Assembly (NCBI RefSeq): GCF_023702225.1
Contig: NZ_JAMQCO010000010.1
Span: 1-61,978 of the forward strand
Direction: 5' to 3'
Length of the DNA stretch: 61,978 nt
From: Aureimonas altamirensis
Lineage (GTDB): Bacteria; Pseudomonadota; Alphaproteobacteria; Rhizobiales; Rhizobiaceae
The notes beneath the pieces are model-generated. The model was not told the origin of the DNA. It saw only the letters and a list, made by a program, of their open reading frames with translations, and ran no database searches. Shown here one piece after another: positions 33,158 to 42,166 of this stretch (position 1 is the stretch's first letter; each line of letters opens with the position of its first letter). The translations under genes were made by a program, and so were the position numbers.

Positions 33158-36030
33158 TCCGCCGGCTCCGCCGGCGCGATCCTGCGGCTGCGGCTGGCAA
33201 GGGCCTCATAACGCTCCTGCCAGTCGCTGGGGCCGTTGGACAACGACACCTGTACTGCCGTCACCTTGTATTCGGGGCAGTTGGTGGCCCAGTCCGAATA
33301 GTCGGTCGTCACCACGTTGGCCTGGGTGAGCGGGTGGTGAAACGTCGTGTAGACGACACCGGGCGCGACCCTGTCGGTAATGCGGGCGCGCAGGGCCGTC
33401 TCCCCGGCCCGGCTGGCGACGCGCACGAAATCGCGCTCCTTGATGCCGCGCTCTTCCGCGTCGTGGGGGTGGATCTCGAGCAGGTCTTCCTCGTGCCAGA
33501 GGACGTTTTCCGTGCGCCGCGTCTGTGCCCCGACATTGTATTGGCTGAGTGTGCGGCCCGTGGTCAGCAACAGCGGATAGCGGGGGCCCGTCCGCTCGTC
33601 GGTCGGCACGTATTCCGTCAGGACGAAGAGGCCCTTGCCGCGTACGAAGCCATCCATGTGCATGGTCGGGGTGCCGTTGGGCGCCGCCTCGTTGACCGGC
33701 CATTGCAGCGAGCCGGCCTGTTCCAGCCGTTCGTAGGTCACACCGCGGAACGTCGGCGTCAGGGCCGCGATCTCGTCCATGATCCGGGACGGATGGTCGT
33801 AGGACATGTGATAGCCCAGCGCATTGGACAGCATCTGGGTTATCTCCCAGTCGGCATAGCCGTTGCGCGGGGCCATCACCCGGCGGACACGTTGTATGCG
33901 CCGCTCCGCATTCGTGAACGTGCCGTCCTTTTCCAGAAAGGTCGACCCCGGCAGGAAGACATGGGCGTGGACGGCCGTCTCGTTCAGGAACAGGTCCTGC
34001 ACGACGACGCATTCCATCGCATCGAGCCCGGCAGCGACGTGGCGGGTATTGGGATCAGACTGGAGGATGTCCTCGCCCTGGATGTATATTCCCTTGAAGC
34101 GGCCGGCCACGGCCTCGTCCAGCATGTTGGGGATGCGCAGCCCCGGCTCGGCGTCGAGGGATGCGCCCCACGCCTCCTCGAAGAGGGCCCTCGCCCCGGC
34201 GTCAGAGACGTGCCGGTAGCCCGAGAGTTCGTGCGGGAAGGAGCCCATGTCGCAGGCCCCCTGCACATTGTTCTGGCCCCGCAGCGGGTTGACGCCGCTG
34301 CCTGGCTTGCCGACGTTTCCGGTGGCCATCGCCAGGTTGGCGATCGCCATGACGGTGGTGGAGCCCTGGCTATGCTCCGTTACCCCGAGCCCGTAATAGA
34401 TGGCGGCATTGCCGCCCGTGGCGTACAGGCGCGCCGCCTGCCGCACATCGGCCGCAGGGACGCCGGTACGGCCCTCCGCGGCTTCGGGAGAATGGCGCTC
34501 CTGCGCAACGAAGGACGCCCACTCCGCAAAGGCATCGAGGTCGCATCGGGTGCGGACATAATCCTCGTCGACGAGATTTTCGGTCACGATCACATGGGCC
34601 ATAGCCGTCAGCATCGCGACATTGGTGCCGGGGCGCAGCGGCAGGTGGAAGGCCGCCTCCACATGCGGCGTGCGCACCAGATCGATCCGGCGCGGATCCA
34701 CCACGATCAATTTCGCGCCCTGACGCAGCCGCCGCTTCATGCGGGAGCCGAACACGGGGTGGCCGTCGGTCGGGTTGGCGCCGATCACCATGATGACGTC
34801 GGCGTGGTCCACGGAATCGAAATCCTGGGTGCCGGCCGACGTACCGAAGGTGGTCTTCAGGCCGTAACCGGTCGGAGAGTGGCAGACGCGCGCGCAGGTA
34901 TCGACGTTGTTGTTGCCGAAACCGGCGCGCACCAGCTTCTGCACCAGGAAGGTTTCCTCGTTGGTGCAGCGCGACGATGTGATGCCGCCGACGCTTCCCA
35001 CGCCGTGCGCGGCCTGAATGCGCCTGAATTCGGAAGCGGCATGGGCGATCGCCTCCTCCCAGCTGACCTCCCGCCACGGATCGGACGTCGAGGCGCGGAT
35101 CATCGGCGTCGTGATACGTTCCCGATGGTTGGCATAGCCCCAGGCGAAGCGCCCCTTGACGCAGGAATGGCCGTGATTGGCCTTGCCGTCCTTCCACGGC
35201 ACCATCCGCACGAGCTCTTCGCCCCGCATCTCGGCCTTGAACGTGCAGCCGACCCCGCAATAGGCGCAGGTCGTGACGGCGGAATGCTCCGGCTGGCCGA
35301 TCTCGATCACCTTGCGCTCCGTCAGCGTGGCGGTCGGGCAAGCCTGGACGCAGGCGCCGCACGAAACGCATTCCGACGAAAAGAAATCCTGCGACTGGCC
35401 AGGCGAAACGCGGCTGTCGAAACCGCGCCCAGATATGGTGAGGGCGAATGTACCCTGCACTTCCTCGCAGGCGCGCACGCAGCGGGAACAGACGATGCAC
35501 TTGGACGGATCGTAGGTGAAATACGGGTTGGACTCGTCTTTCGGGCTATAGGCGAAATTGTCCACACCGCCCTGTCGCGCCTTGACGTGGTTGGCGCCCT
35601 CATAACCGTAACGGACCTCGCGCAGGCCCACGGCGCCGGCCATGTCCTGCAGCTCGCAATCGCCGTTGGCGGCGCATGTCAGGCAGTCCAGCGGGTGGTC
35701 CGAAATGTAGAGTTCCATCACCCCCTTGCGCAGCGTCTTCAGGCGCTCTGTCTGGGTGCGCACGACCATGCCTTCGGTAACCGGCGTCGTGCAGGAGGCC
35801 GGCGTGCCCATCCGCCCCTCCACCTCGACGAGGCAGAGCCGGCACGAGCCGAACGGCTCGAGACTGTCGGTCGCGCAAAGCTTCGGGATGGCGGTTCCCA
35901 TCTCCGAGGCCGCCCGCATGATCGACGTGCCTGCGGGGGCGGTCACGCGTACGCCGTCGATCGTCAGCGATACCGTCTGGCCCGACGTGCTGGGCGGAGT
36001 GCCGAAATCCTGTTCGCGGATCAGGGACAT
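33154..36030 (-). CDS. fdsA: Formate dehydrogenase alpha subunit, molybdenum-containing
   Basis: A 958-residue catalytic subunit that oxidises formate to CO2. In order: an N-terminal 2Fe-2S domain (CRLCLVEVEGRMGTP near residue 58), a ferredoxin domain with CIVCSRCVRACEEVQG and CVSCGACVQACPTATL, a 4Fe-4S site beginning CAYCGVGC, then the molybdopterin domains. The active-site cysteine that binds Mo is Cys383, in CARVCHSPTGYG. GAGGAGG precedes the chosen ATG. The length equals typical FdsA. Electrons pass to FdsB and NAD. Confidence 0.95.
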   Translation of the reverse strand: MSLIREQDFGTPPSTSGQTVSLTIDGVRVTAPAGTSIMRAASEMGTAIPKLCATDSLEPFGSCRLCLVEVEGRMGTPASCTTPVTEGMVVRTQTERLKTLRKGVMELYISDHPLDCLTCAANGDCELQDMAGAVGLREVRYGYEGANHVKARQGGVDNFAYSPKDESNPYFTYDPSKCIVCSRCVRACEEVQGTFALTISGRGFDSRVSPGQSQDFFSSECVSCGACVQACPTATLTERKVIEIGQPEHSAVTTCAYCGVGCTFKAEMRGEELVRMVPWKDGKANHGHSCVKGRFAWGYANHRERITTPMIRASTSDPWREVSWEEAIAHAASEFRRIQAAHGVGSVGGITSSRCTNEETFLVQKLVRAGFGNNNVDTCARVCHSPTGYGLKTTFGTSAGTQDFDSVDHADVIMVIGANPTDGHPVFGSRMKRRLRQGAKLIVVDPRRIDLVRTPHVEAAFHLPLRPGTNVAMLTAMAHVIVTENLVDEDYVRTRCDLDAFAEWASFVAQERHSPEAAEGRTGVPAADVRQAARLYATGGNAAIYYGLGVTEHSQGSTTVMAIANLAMATGNVGKPGSGVNPLRGQNNVQGACDMGSFPHELSGYRHVSDAGARALFEEAWGASLDAEPGLRIPNMLDEAVAGRFKGIYIQGEDILQSDPNTRHVAAGLDAMECVVVQDLFLNETAVHAHVFLPGSTFLEKDGTFTNAERRIQRVRRVMAPRNGYADWEITQMLSNALGYHMSYDHPSRIMDEIAALTPTFRGVTYERLEQAGSLQWPVNEAAPNGTPTMHMDGFVRGKGLFVLTEYVPTDERTGPRYPLLLTTGRTLSQYNVGAQTRRTENVLWHEEDLLEIHPHDAEERGIKERDFVRVASRAGETALRARITDRVAPGVVYTTFHHPLTQANVVTTDYSDWATNCPEYKVTAVQVSLSNGPSDWQERYEALASRSRRIAPAEPAE

Positions 36031-36050
36031 GGGGGTCGCCTCCTCTGCCT

Positions 36051-37643
36051 TCAGCCGGCCGATTCCAGCGACGCCGGCAAGGCGCGCAGGGTCAGGTCGA
36101 AATCTTCGGGAAAATGCGTCATCGCGCTGGACACCGGATAAGGCGTGAAACCGCCCAGCGCGCAGAGCGAGCCGAACTTCATGGTCTGGCACAGATCCGC
36201 CAGGAGGCCGAGGTCGGCGCCGACGGGCGCCTGCGTCTGCCGCGCGGCGAGGATGCGGTCCAGCACCTCCTGGCCGCGCACCGCGCCGATGCGGCAGGGC
36301 GTACATTTGCCGCAACTTTCCACCGCGCAGAATTCCAGCGCGAAGCGTGCCATTTCGGCCATGTCGACGGTATCGTCGAAGACGGTGATGCCGCCGTGGC
36401 CGATCAGCCCGTCCTTCGCCGCGAAGGCCTCGTAATCGAAGGGCGTGTCGAACAGATGCGGCGGAAAGTACGCGCCCAGCGGCCCGCCCACCTGCACCGC
36501 GCGGACCGGCCGTCCGCTGGCGGTGCCGCCGCCCACCCCGAGCACCAGCTCGCCGAGCGTGATGCCGAAAGGCACCTCGTAGAGCCCGCCATACCGGATA
36601 TTGCCGGCCAGTTGCACCGGCATCGTCCCGCGTGAGCGTCCGATACCCATGGCGTTGTAGCTCTCCGGGCCGTCGGCGAAGAGCGCCGGCACGGTGGCGA
36701 GGCTCAGCACGTTGTTGATGACGGTCGGCTTGCCGAACAGGCCTTGCAATGCGGGCAGCGGCGGCTTGGCCCGCACCAGCCCGCGCTTGCCTTCTATCGA
36801 GTTCAGCAGCGCCGTTTCCTCGCCGCAGACATAGGCACCGGCCCCGACCCTGACTTCCATGTCGAAGGCTACTCCGGACGCGCCGATATCCGGGCCGAGC
36901 CAGCCGGCGCGGCGGCTCTGCACGATGGCGCGTTCCATCGCGGCGATCGCATGGGGATATTCGGAGCGGATGTAGATATAGCCGTATCGCGCACCCACGG
37001 TGGCCCCGCAGATCGCCATGCCCTCCACCATGCGGAAGGGGTCGCCCTCCATCAGCATCCTGTCGGCAAAGGTGCCGCTGTCGCCCTCGTCGGCGTTGCA
37101 GACGACGAATTTTTCATCGCCGCCGGCCCTGAAGACGGTTTCCCATTTGATGCCGGTGGGGAAGCCGGCTCCGCCACGACCGCGCAGGCCCGAGGCCTTG
37201 ACCGTGTCGATGCGCTCCTGCGGTTGCATCGCCAGCGCCGCCTTCAGCCCGCTCCAGCCGCCATGCGCCGCGTAGTCGGCCTCCGAGCGCGGATCAACGA
37301 TACCGCACAGGGCGAAGGTGCTGCGCACCTGCCCCATCAGGAATGGATGATCCTCCGGCCGGCCGATGCGCAAGGGGTGCTCCGCGCCTTCGAAAAGCCC
37401 CGCATCCACGAGCCCGGCAACGTCTTCGGGTGCGGTCGGCCCATAGCCTATGCGGCCGCTGGGGGTTTCCACCTCGACCAGCGGCTCCAGAAAATGCGCC
37501 CCGCGCGATCCGTTGCGGATCAGGACGATGTCGATACCCAGCCTGTCGGCGGCCTCTGCGATGCGGTGGGCGACCTCGTCTGCGCCGACGCTGACGGCCG
37601 CGGCGTCCCCCGGAACGAAAACCCTAGAGCGTTTCCTGCTCAT
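36051..37643 (-). CDS. fdsB: Formate dehydrogenase beta subunit (NADH-binding, FMN)
   Basis: A 530-residue NuoF-like diaphorase subunit. GLRGRGGAGFPTGIKWE and DEGDSGTFADRMLMEGDPF mark the FMN and NAD sites, and ESCGKCTPCRIGAVRGQEVL gives the 4Fe-4S cluster near the C-terminus. An N-terminal thioredoxin-like extension precedes the NuoF part. The ATG overlaps the fdsG stop by four bases, so the frame upstream of 37643 is not used. It takes electrons from FdsA and reduces NAD. Confidence 0.94.
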   Translation of the reverse strand: MSRKRSRVFVPGDAAAVSVGADEVAHRIAEAADRLGIDIVLIRNGSRGAHFLEPLVEVETPSGRIGYGPTAPEDVAGLVDAGLFEGAEHPLRIGRPEDHPFLMGQVRSTFALCGIVDPRSEADYAAHGGWSGLKAALAMQPQERIDTVKASGLRGRGGAGFPTGIKWETVFRAGGDEKFVVCNADEGDSGTFADRMLMEGDPFRMVEGMAICGATVGARYGYIYIRSEYPHAIAAMERAIVQSRRAGWLGPDIGASGVAFDMEVRVGAGAYVCGEETALLNSIEGKRGLVRAKPPLPALQGLFGKPTVINNVLSLATVPALFADGPESYNAMGIGRSRGTMPVQLAGNIRYGGLYEVPFGITLGELVLGVGGGTASGRPVRAVQVGGPLGAYFPPHLFDTPFDYEAFAAKDGLIGHGGITVFDDTVDMAEMARFALEFCAVESCGKCTPCRIGAVRGQEVLDRILAARQTQAPVGADLGLLADLCQTMKFGSLCALGGFTPYPVSSAMTHFPEDFDLTLRALPASLESAG

Positions 37644-38125
37644 AGGCCTGCCTCCGCCAGCAAGGCGGCCAGCCGCTGCGGCGTCAGGCGCGCATGCACC
37701 CGTCCGTCCACCATGGCGGCCGGGGAAAGAGAGCACAGGCCGAGGCAATAGACCGGCTCCAACGTCACGGCGCCATCGGCGCCGGTTGCGTGCATGGGTA
37801 TGCCCAGTTGCCGCTCCGCAGCCTTGGCCAGCGCGTCGGCCCCGCGGGACTTGCAGGCTTCCGCGACGCACAGCCTGACGACGTGGCGGCCGGCAGGCCG
37901 GCGGCGGAAATCGTGATAGAATGTGACGACGCCGTGCACCTCGGCGCGCGACAGGTTGAGCGCTTCGGCGATGGCCGGAACCATGGCGTCGTCCACGAAA
38001 CCGAACGCGCCGACCACATCGTGCAGTATGGGCAGCAGCGCACCCTTGCGGCCGTCATGCGCGGCCAGTATCTCGGCCAGCCGCCCGGCATCGTACCCGT
38101 GGTTGCCGCCTACCCTTTCCAGCAT
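37640..38125 (-). CDS. fdsG: Formate dehydrogenase gamma subunit (2Fe-2S)
   Basis: A 161-residue NuoE-like protein. The thioredoxin-like fold carries one 2Fe-2S cluster with ligands in CVAEACKSRG and YCLGLCSLSPAAMVDG. The helical start, with YHDFRRRPAGRHVVRLC before the cluster, is typical. AGGAGGAGT precedes the ATG. It is the first gene of the fdsGBAD operon, 87 bases after the LysR gene on the same strand. Confidence 0.94.
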   Translation of the reverse strand: MLERVGGNHGYDAGRLAEILAAHDGRKGALLPILHDVVGAFGFVDDAMVPAIAEALNLSRAEVHGVVTFYHDFRRRPAGRHVVRLCVAEACKSRGADALAKAAERQLGIPMHATGADGAVTLEPVYCLGLCSLSPAAMVDGRVHARLTPQRLAALLAEAGL

Positions 38126-38196
38126 TGCGCACTCCTCCTGTAATGCGGAAGAGTCGGTCCAAATTTAGAACCAGTCAAATAGCCGGCATCACTGAT

Positions 38197-38215
38197 TGAT
38201 AGACGATATCTATCA
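38197..38215. promoter_or_regulatory. 7-bp inverted repeat before fds operon
   Basis: TGATAGA at 38197-38203 and TCTATCA at 38209-38215 form a perfect inverted repeat with a five-base spacer; it includes ATAG-N7-CTAT, the T-N11-A type form favoured by LysR regulators. It overlaps the end of the LysR gene and lies about 70-90 bases before the fdsG start. It is a plausible operator; without a T-run it is a poor terminator. Confidence 0.5.
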
Positions 38216-39133
38216 GGATGGGCCGAGCATGTCGGCAAGAGCCTGCCGCAGTTGGGCGGACCGCCCGCAGGACAGGGCAACCCGCGCCATGACCGAACTG
38301 GGATGGCGATTGGGTACGACGAGGCCCACGGGTTGCGGCCGCGCCGGCGGATCGAGCGGCATCGTGGAGATGGCCGGATCGCAGGCGACCGTCTGCGCAT
38401 AGGTCTGCGGCATGATGCAGGAAAACTCCCCCACCCGCACCATGGACAGGAGTGCGGCATAGGAGTTGGCCATGGCCGCCGGCCGGACATCGAGGCCGAT
38501 GCCCGCCAGATGGGCATCGAGGATGCGGCGGTTCTGCATGTCGGGCGCCAGGAGGCACAGGGGCGTCGCGACCGCCTCCGCCCAGCCGATCGAGGCGCGG
38601 CCGGCCAACGGCCCGCCGGCCGGCGTGGCGAAAATGTAGGTTTCGCGGTACAGCGTCGCCGAAATGACGTCGGGCAGCGGCTCGTTGTCGAGATAGGTCA
38701 TGCCGACGTCGATTTCGTATCCGGCAAGCGCGCGATCGATTTCGCGCGAGGTCAGGGCATGGATCTGCACGGCAACCGCCGGATGAAGGCCGCGCAGCGC
38801 CGCGACGAACGCCCCGCATACAGGCATCGCCGCCGGGATGATGCCCAGCCGCATCGACCCTGTCACATCGCCGCCGGGCGGCGTTTCCGTTGCATCGCGC
38901 AGGCCCGAAACATCGGCCAGGAGCTGCTGTGCCCAAGGCAGCGCGGCCTCGCCCTCCGCGGTCAGGCCGGCGAACCGCCGATCCCTCAGAACCAGCCGTA
39001 CGCCAAGCTCGTCTTCGAGCGCGCCGATACCGGCGGACAGGGTCGGCTGCGTGACGCCGCAGGCAGACGCTGCGCGGCCGAAATGCCGCTCACGCGCCAG
39101 CGCGACGAAATACTCGATGGTGCGGATCTGCAT
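38213..39133 (-). CDS. LysR-family regulator, probable formate dehydrogenase activator
   Basis: A 306-residue LysR protein. The helix-turn-helix is [20 protein letters not shown] then [16 protein letters not shown] at residues 9-45; the rest is a substrate-binding-like effector domain with [13 protein letters not shown] and [20 protein letters not shown] precedes the ATG at 39133. It lies directly upstream of fdsGBAD, in the same direction, with a LysR-type inverted repeat in between. A LysR regulator is known to control fds in Cupriavidus, so the same role is likely here, possibly sensing formate. Confidence 0.88.
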   Translation of the reverse strand: MQIRTIEYFVALARERHFGRAASACGVTQPTLSAGIGALEDELGVRLVLRDRRFAGLTAEGEAALPWAQQLLADVSGLRDATETPPGGDVTGSMRLGIIPAAMPVCGAFVAALRGLHPAVAVQIHALTSREIDRALAGYEIDVGMTYLDNEPLPDVISATLYRETYIFATPAGGPLAGRASIGWAEAVATPLCLLAPDMQNRRILDAHLAGIGLDVRPAAMANSYAALLSMVRVGEFSCIMPQTYAQTVACDPAISTMPLDPPARPQPVGLVVPNRHPSSVMARVALSCGRSAQLRQALADMLGPS

Positions 39134-39253
39134 GCGCCCTCCTTGCCGAGCGCATATGGCCCGACGCGTGGAAGCACCGTCAACAGGGATCGGCATGGTA
39201 CAAGCGCCGCGCGGCATTACGTTTGGGCGGACGAGACACGTCGGAGGACGAAG

Positions 39254-39874
39254 ATGATGACACAGACAGGACCGGGCAGCTTCATCCACCGCTACAATCC
39301 GGGGCGGGACGCAAGCCGCCGCCCGCTTCTGCTGCTGCATGGCACGGGCGGCAACGAGGACGACCTCCTCGATCTCGGCCAGACGGTATCGCCCGGCTCC
39401 GCCCTGTTGTCGCCGCGTGGCAAGGTCAGCGAAAACGGCATGCCACGCTTCTTTCGCCGGCTCGCGGAGGGCGTCTTCGACGAGGAGGACGTAAAGTTCC
39501 GGGCCTACGAGCTGGCCGACTTCGTTGCGGAGTCGCGCCTGGCCTACGGGCTGGATACGCCGATGGCTTTCGGTTTCTCCAACGGCGCCAACATCGCGGC
39601 GGCGCTGCTGCTTCTGCGTCCGGAAGCTCTTGCCGGTGCGGTGCTGCTGCGGGCCATGGTGCCCTTGCGGCAGATGCCCTCGCCCGATCTCTCGGGGAAG
39701 CGGATCCTGATGCTGTCGGGCGCCATGGATCCGATCATCCCGGCGGCCAACGCGGCTATGCTGGCGGAGCACCTCAAGGCTTGCGGCGCAGATGTCACCT
39801 ATCGCAACCTGCCGGCCTCGCACGGGCTGACGCAGGCGGACCTTCGCCATTCGGCGGAATTCCTCGCCCTTTGA
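39254..39874 (+). CDS. Alpha/beta hydrolase (carboxylesterase/phospholipase type)
   Basis: A 206-residue serine hydrolase of the YpfH/carboxylesterase group. The oxyanion region is [15 protein letters not shown] near residue 24; the nucleophile is in GFSNGAN, the acid in GAMDPIIP and the base in ASHGLT. GGAGG lies six bases upstream of the ATG at 39254; a second Met follows directly. Divergent from the LysR gene with a 120-base spacer. Members often belong to hydroquinone or phenolic degradation clusters, but none is nearby, so the substrate is open. Confidence 0.85.
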   Translation: MMTQTGPGSFIHRYNPGRDASRRPLLLLHGTGGNEDDLLDLGQTVSPGSALLSPRGKVSENGMPRFFRRLAEGVFDEEDVKFRAYELADFVAESRLAYGLDTPMAFGFSNGANIAAALLLLRPEALAGAVLLRAMVPLRQMPSPDLSGKRILMLSGAMDPIIPAANAAMLAEHLKACGADVTYRNLPASHGLTQADLRHSAEFLAL

Positions 39875-39933
39875 CTTGAAGGCGCGATGGCTTACGAAAG
39901 AGACCGCGCAGATTCGAGCCGGGGGCAGGTCTC

Positions 39934-40695
39934 ATTCCAAGCTTCGCATTCCTTGCATCCGATACGCCGGAAGCGCAGTCGGCCCTGTCGCGGCTGACCG
40001 CGCTTTACGAGGGCGTGCCTGCCGAAGAAGCCGACGTGATCGTGGCGCTGGGCGGCGACGGCTTCATGCTGCAGGTGCTGCACCGCTTCATGAACAGCGG
40101 CAAGGCCATCTACGGCATGAACCGGGGCACGGTCGGCTTCCTGATGAACGCCTACCGCGAGGAAGGGCTGGAGGCGCGCCTCGGCGTCGCGCTTCGCAGC
40201 ACCATCCACCCGCTCCGCATGGTCGCGAGCGACAAGAACGGGCGTGATTACGAAGCACTGGCCATCAACGAGGTCGCGCTGTTCCGCCAATCCTTCCAGA
40301 TCGCGCGGCTGCGCATCTCCATCGACGGCAAGGTCAGGCTGGACGAACTTGCCTGCGACGGCGTCATGGTGGCGACGGCCACCGGATCCACGGCCTACAA
40401 CCTTTCGGCCGGCGGCCCCATCATTCCCATCGATGCGCCCCTGCTGGCCCTGACGCCGGTCAGCCCGTTCCGCCCCCGCCGCTGGCGCGGCGCAGTGCTG
40501 CACAACCGCCAGGCGGTGGAAATCGAGGTGCTGGAACCGGAGAAGCGGCCCGTCAACGCGGTGGCCGACCATTTCGAGGTCAAGTCCATCCTGCGCATCC
40601 GCATAAACGAGGAGCGCGGCTCGAGCTGCGCGATCCTGTTCGACCGGGATCACAGCTGGGACGAGCGCATCCTGGCGGAACAGTTCCGCTATTAG
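39934..40695 (+). CDS. nadK: NAD kinase, start codon probably ATT
   Basis: A protein of about 253 residues that phosphorylates NAD to NADP. GGDG is at 40-43, in VALGGDGFMLQVLH; NRGTVGFLMN and ATGSTAYNLSAGGPIIPIDA follow, and the rhizobial C-terminus ends DHSWDERILAEQFRY. The conserved N-terminal strand SFAFLASDTPEAQSALSRL lies before the first ATG, GTG or TTG of this frame (GTG 40015 begins only at VPAEEAD). The only plausible start is ATT at 39934, just after GGGGGCAGGTCTC, unless a frameshift removed the usual ATG. Starting at 40015 would delete the first beta-strand. Confidence 0.85.
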   Translation: MPSFAFLASDTPEAQSALSRLTALYEGVPAEEADVIVALGGDGFMLQVLHRFMNSGKAIYGMNRGTVGFLMNAYREEGLEARLGVALRSTIHPLRMVASDKNGRDYEALAINEVALFRQSFQIARLRISIDGKVRLDELACDGVMVATATGSTAYNLSAGGPIIPIDAPLLALTPVSPFRPRRWRGAVLHNRQAVEIEVLEPEKRPVNAVADHFEVKSILRIRINEERGSSCAILFDRDHSWDERILAEQFRY

Positions 40696-40736
40696 AACGG
40701 CATGCCGGTTCCGTTTCCGAGCCGGTTTTCGACAGG

Positions 40737-41156
40737 CTACAGGCCGCCGCCTGCAGCCTGTCGCGGCCGCCCGCCCTTGCGGCCGTTCTCCCGAGCTGCC
40801 GCCGTCTTGGCGCGCGATCGAGCCTGACCGCCTGCCGCACCAAGCTGCGCGGCCATCCAGCGCTTGGAGCCGAAGACTCCTTGCAGGAGCGCCGGCACAT
40901 ACACATCGGCGTCGAGCTTCGGCCAGTGCAGGCCAAGGCCGGCCGGGCTGACTTCAATGTCAGCAAGGTCGTCCGGTGAGGCGTCGGCAAGACCTTCCAC
41001 CATGCGCGACGGGAAAGCGATCTGCACGCCGGTATTCAGGTTGACGGCAACGCGACCCGAGCGGCGATCGTAGCGCGCGGAAACGGCAAAGCCGTTTTCC
41101 CGCAGCGTCGCCATCCGCTTTTCGGCTTGTTGAACGTCCTTTTCAGTAACGGTCAT
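40737..41156 (-). CDS. DUF2442 domain protein
   Basis: A 139-residue protein. The body, with VNLNTGVQIAFPSRMVEGLA and DLADIEVSPAGLGLHWPKLD, is the DUF2442 family; the Arg/Lys-rich tail (RAKTAAARENGRKGGRPR) could bind nucleic acid. It starts inside the upstream DUF4160 gene, overlapping it by 14 bases, with GGAG before the ATG. DUF4160-DUF2442 pairs recur as small bicistrons in bacteria and have the look of toxin-antitoxin modules, but the function is not established. Confidence 0.75.
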   Translation of the reverse strand: MTVTEKDVQQAEKRMATLRENGFAVSARYDRRSGRVAVNLNTGVQIAFPSRMVEGLADASPDDLADIEVSPAGLGLHWPKLDADVYVPALLQGVFGSKRWMAAQLGAAGGQARSRAKTAAARENGRKGGRPRQAAGGGL

Positions 41157-41391
41157 GAAAGGCTCTCCATTCCGCACATAGGGTCACCAGCGCGCCGGCA
41201 AGCTCGATTTCGATCCGGCTCAGCTCGCGCGTGTTGAAGCCGAAACTCTCGCGCAGCGCCGGCGGGCCGTCCGGGCAATGCAGGATGAACACCGCTTCGC
41301 TGGCTGCTCCCCTGACATGAACGTGCGCGGGGCGATGATCATTGGGGTAGATGACCACGCGCAGGCCATCGAGGCGCAAGACAGTCGGCAT
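41143..41391 (-). CDS. DUF4160 domain protein
   Basis: An 82-residue protein of the DUF4160 family: MPTVLRLDGLRVVIYPNDH then RPAHVHVRG, followed by GFNTRELSRIEIELA. It is the first gene of a two-gene unit with DUF2442. It is small, soluble and without a membrane segment. An additive module role is inferred only from organisation. Confidence 0.75.
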   Translation of the reverse strand: MPTVLRLDGLRVVIYPNDHRPAHVHVRGAASEAVFILHCPDGPPALRESFGFNTRELSRIEIELAGALVTLCAEWRAFHDRY

Positions 41392-41540
41392 GAGCGAATT
41401 ATACCAAAACCCAAGCGCTTAGGAAAGGTAGTTCCGGCAGGGACGAATCTGTCGCACAACTCGAAATTTCCACGACGACCGAACGCTATGCAATTTCTTG
41501 CCCGGTCCGAGTACCGGATTCCGAGTTTCGGTCCGATACT

Positions 41541-42161
41541 CTAGATGTCGCTGGCGTCGGGCGCCTTGGGCCGGAACATCTCGAACACGTCGCGCGTCAC
41601 GGCATAGTCCGTGTAGCCGAGGCGCGACAGCGGCGCGGCCAGCGCCATGTCGATCCGGCCATCGCGGACGAGCGTGTCGTCGATATGGATGCCGACCACC
41701 TGCCCGATCACCACCACATTGCCGGAATGCCCGCCATCGATATCCTTCGGGTGAAACCATTCCGTCACCCGGCATTCCAGTGCGGCGGGGCTTTCCGCAA
41801 CACGCGGCGCCGAAACGAGACGGCACGGCGCTTCGGTAAGCCCGGAAAAGGGAAACTCGCTGGTGCCGCGGGGTGCCGGCGCGGAACTGCGGTTCAGCGC
41901 CCCGGCCAGCTCTGCCGTCGCGAAATTGCAGACGAATTCGCCGCTTTCGATCGCGAAGGCGGCGGAATCCTTCATGCCTCCGGACGAGAACATGACCAGT
42001 TTCGGCTCGTCAGAGATGGCGTTGAAGAAGCTGTAGGGCGACAGGTTCACCGCGCCGCCGCGTGATCTCGTGGAGATCCAGCCGATGGGCCGCGGCGACA
42101 CGATGGCCTTGAAGGGGTCGTGCGCGAGGCCGTGGCGATTGTCGGACGTTTCGTAGAACAT
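41541..42161 (-). CDS. Flavin reductase-like FMN-binding protein
   Basis: A 206-residue split-barrel flavoprotein (flavin reductase-like domain). AIVSPRPIGWISTRS near residue 20 and NLSPYSFFNAISDEPKLVMF contain the FMN contacts; HPKDIDGGHSGNVVVIGQVVG is the second half. Likely reduces free flavin or acts as an FMN oxidoreductase. The next gene on the same strand, a nitroreductase, ends six bases upstream, so they form a two-gene flavin operon. Confidence 0.82.
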   Translation of the reverse strand: MFYETSDNRHGLAHDPFKAIVSPRPIGWISTRSRGGAVNLSPYSFFNAISDEPKLVMFSSGGMKDSAAFAIESGEFVCNFATAELAGALNRSSAPAPRGTSEFPFSGLTEAPCRLVSAPRVAESPAALECRVTEWFHPKDIDGGHSGNVVVIGQVVGIHIDDTLVRDGRIDMALAAPLSRLGYTDYAVTRDVFEMFRPKAPDASDI

Positions 42162-42166
42162 GAGCC

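Noticed and set aside
33334-36141. 935-codon open frame opposite fdsA
   Set aside because: Antisense shadow. The minus strand encodes a complete formate dehydrogenase alpha subunit with all cluster motifs.
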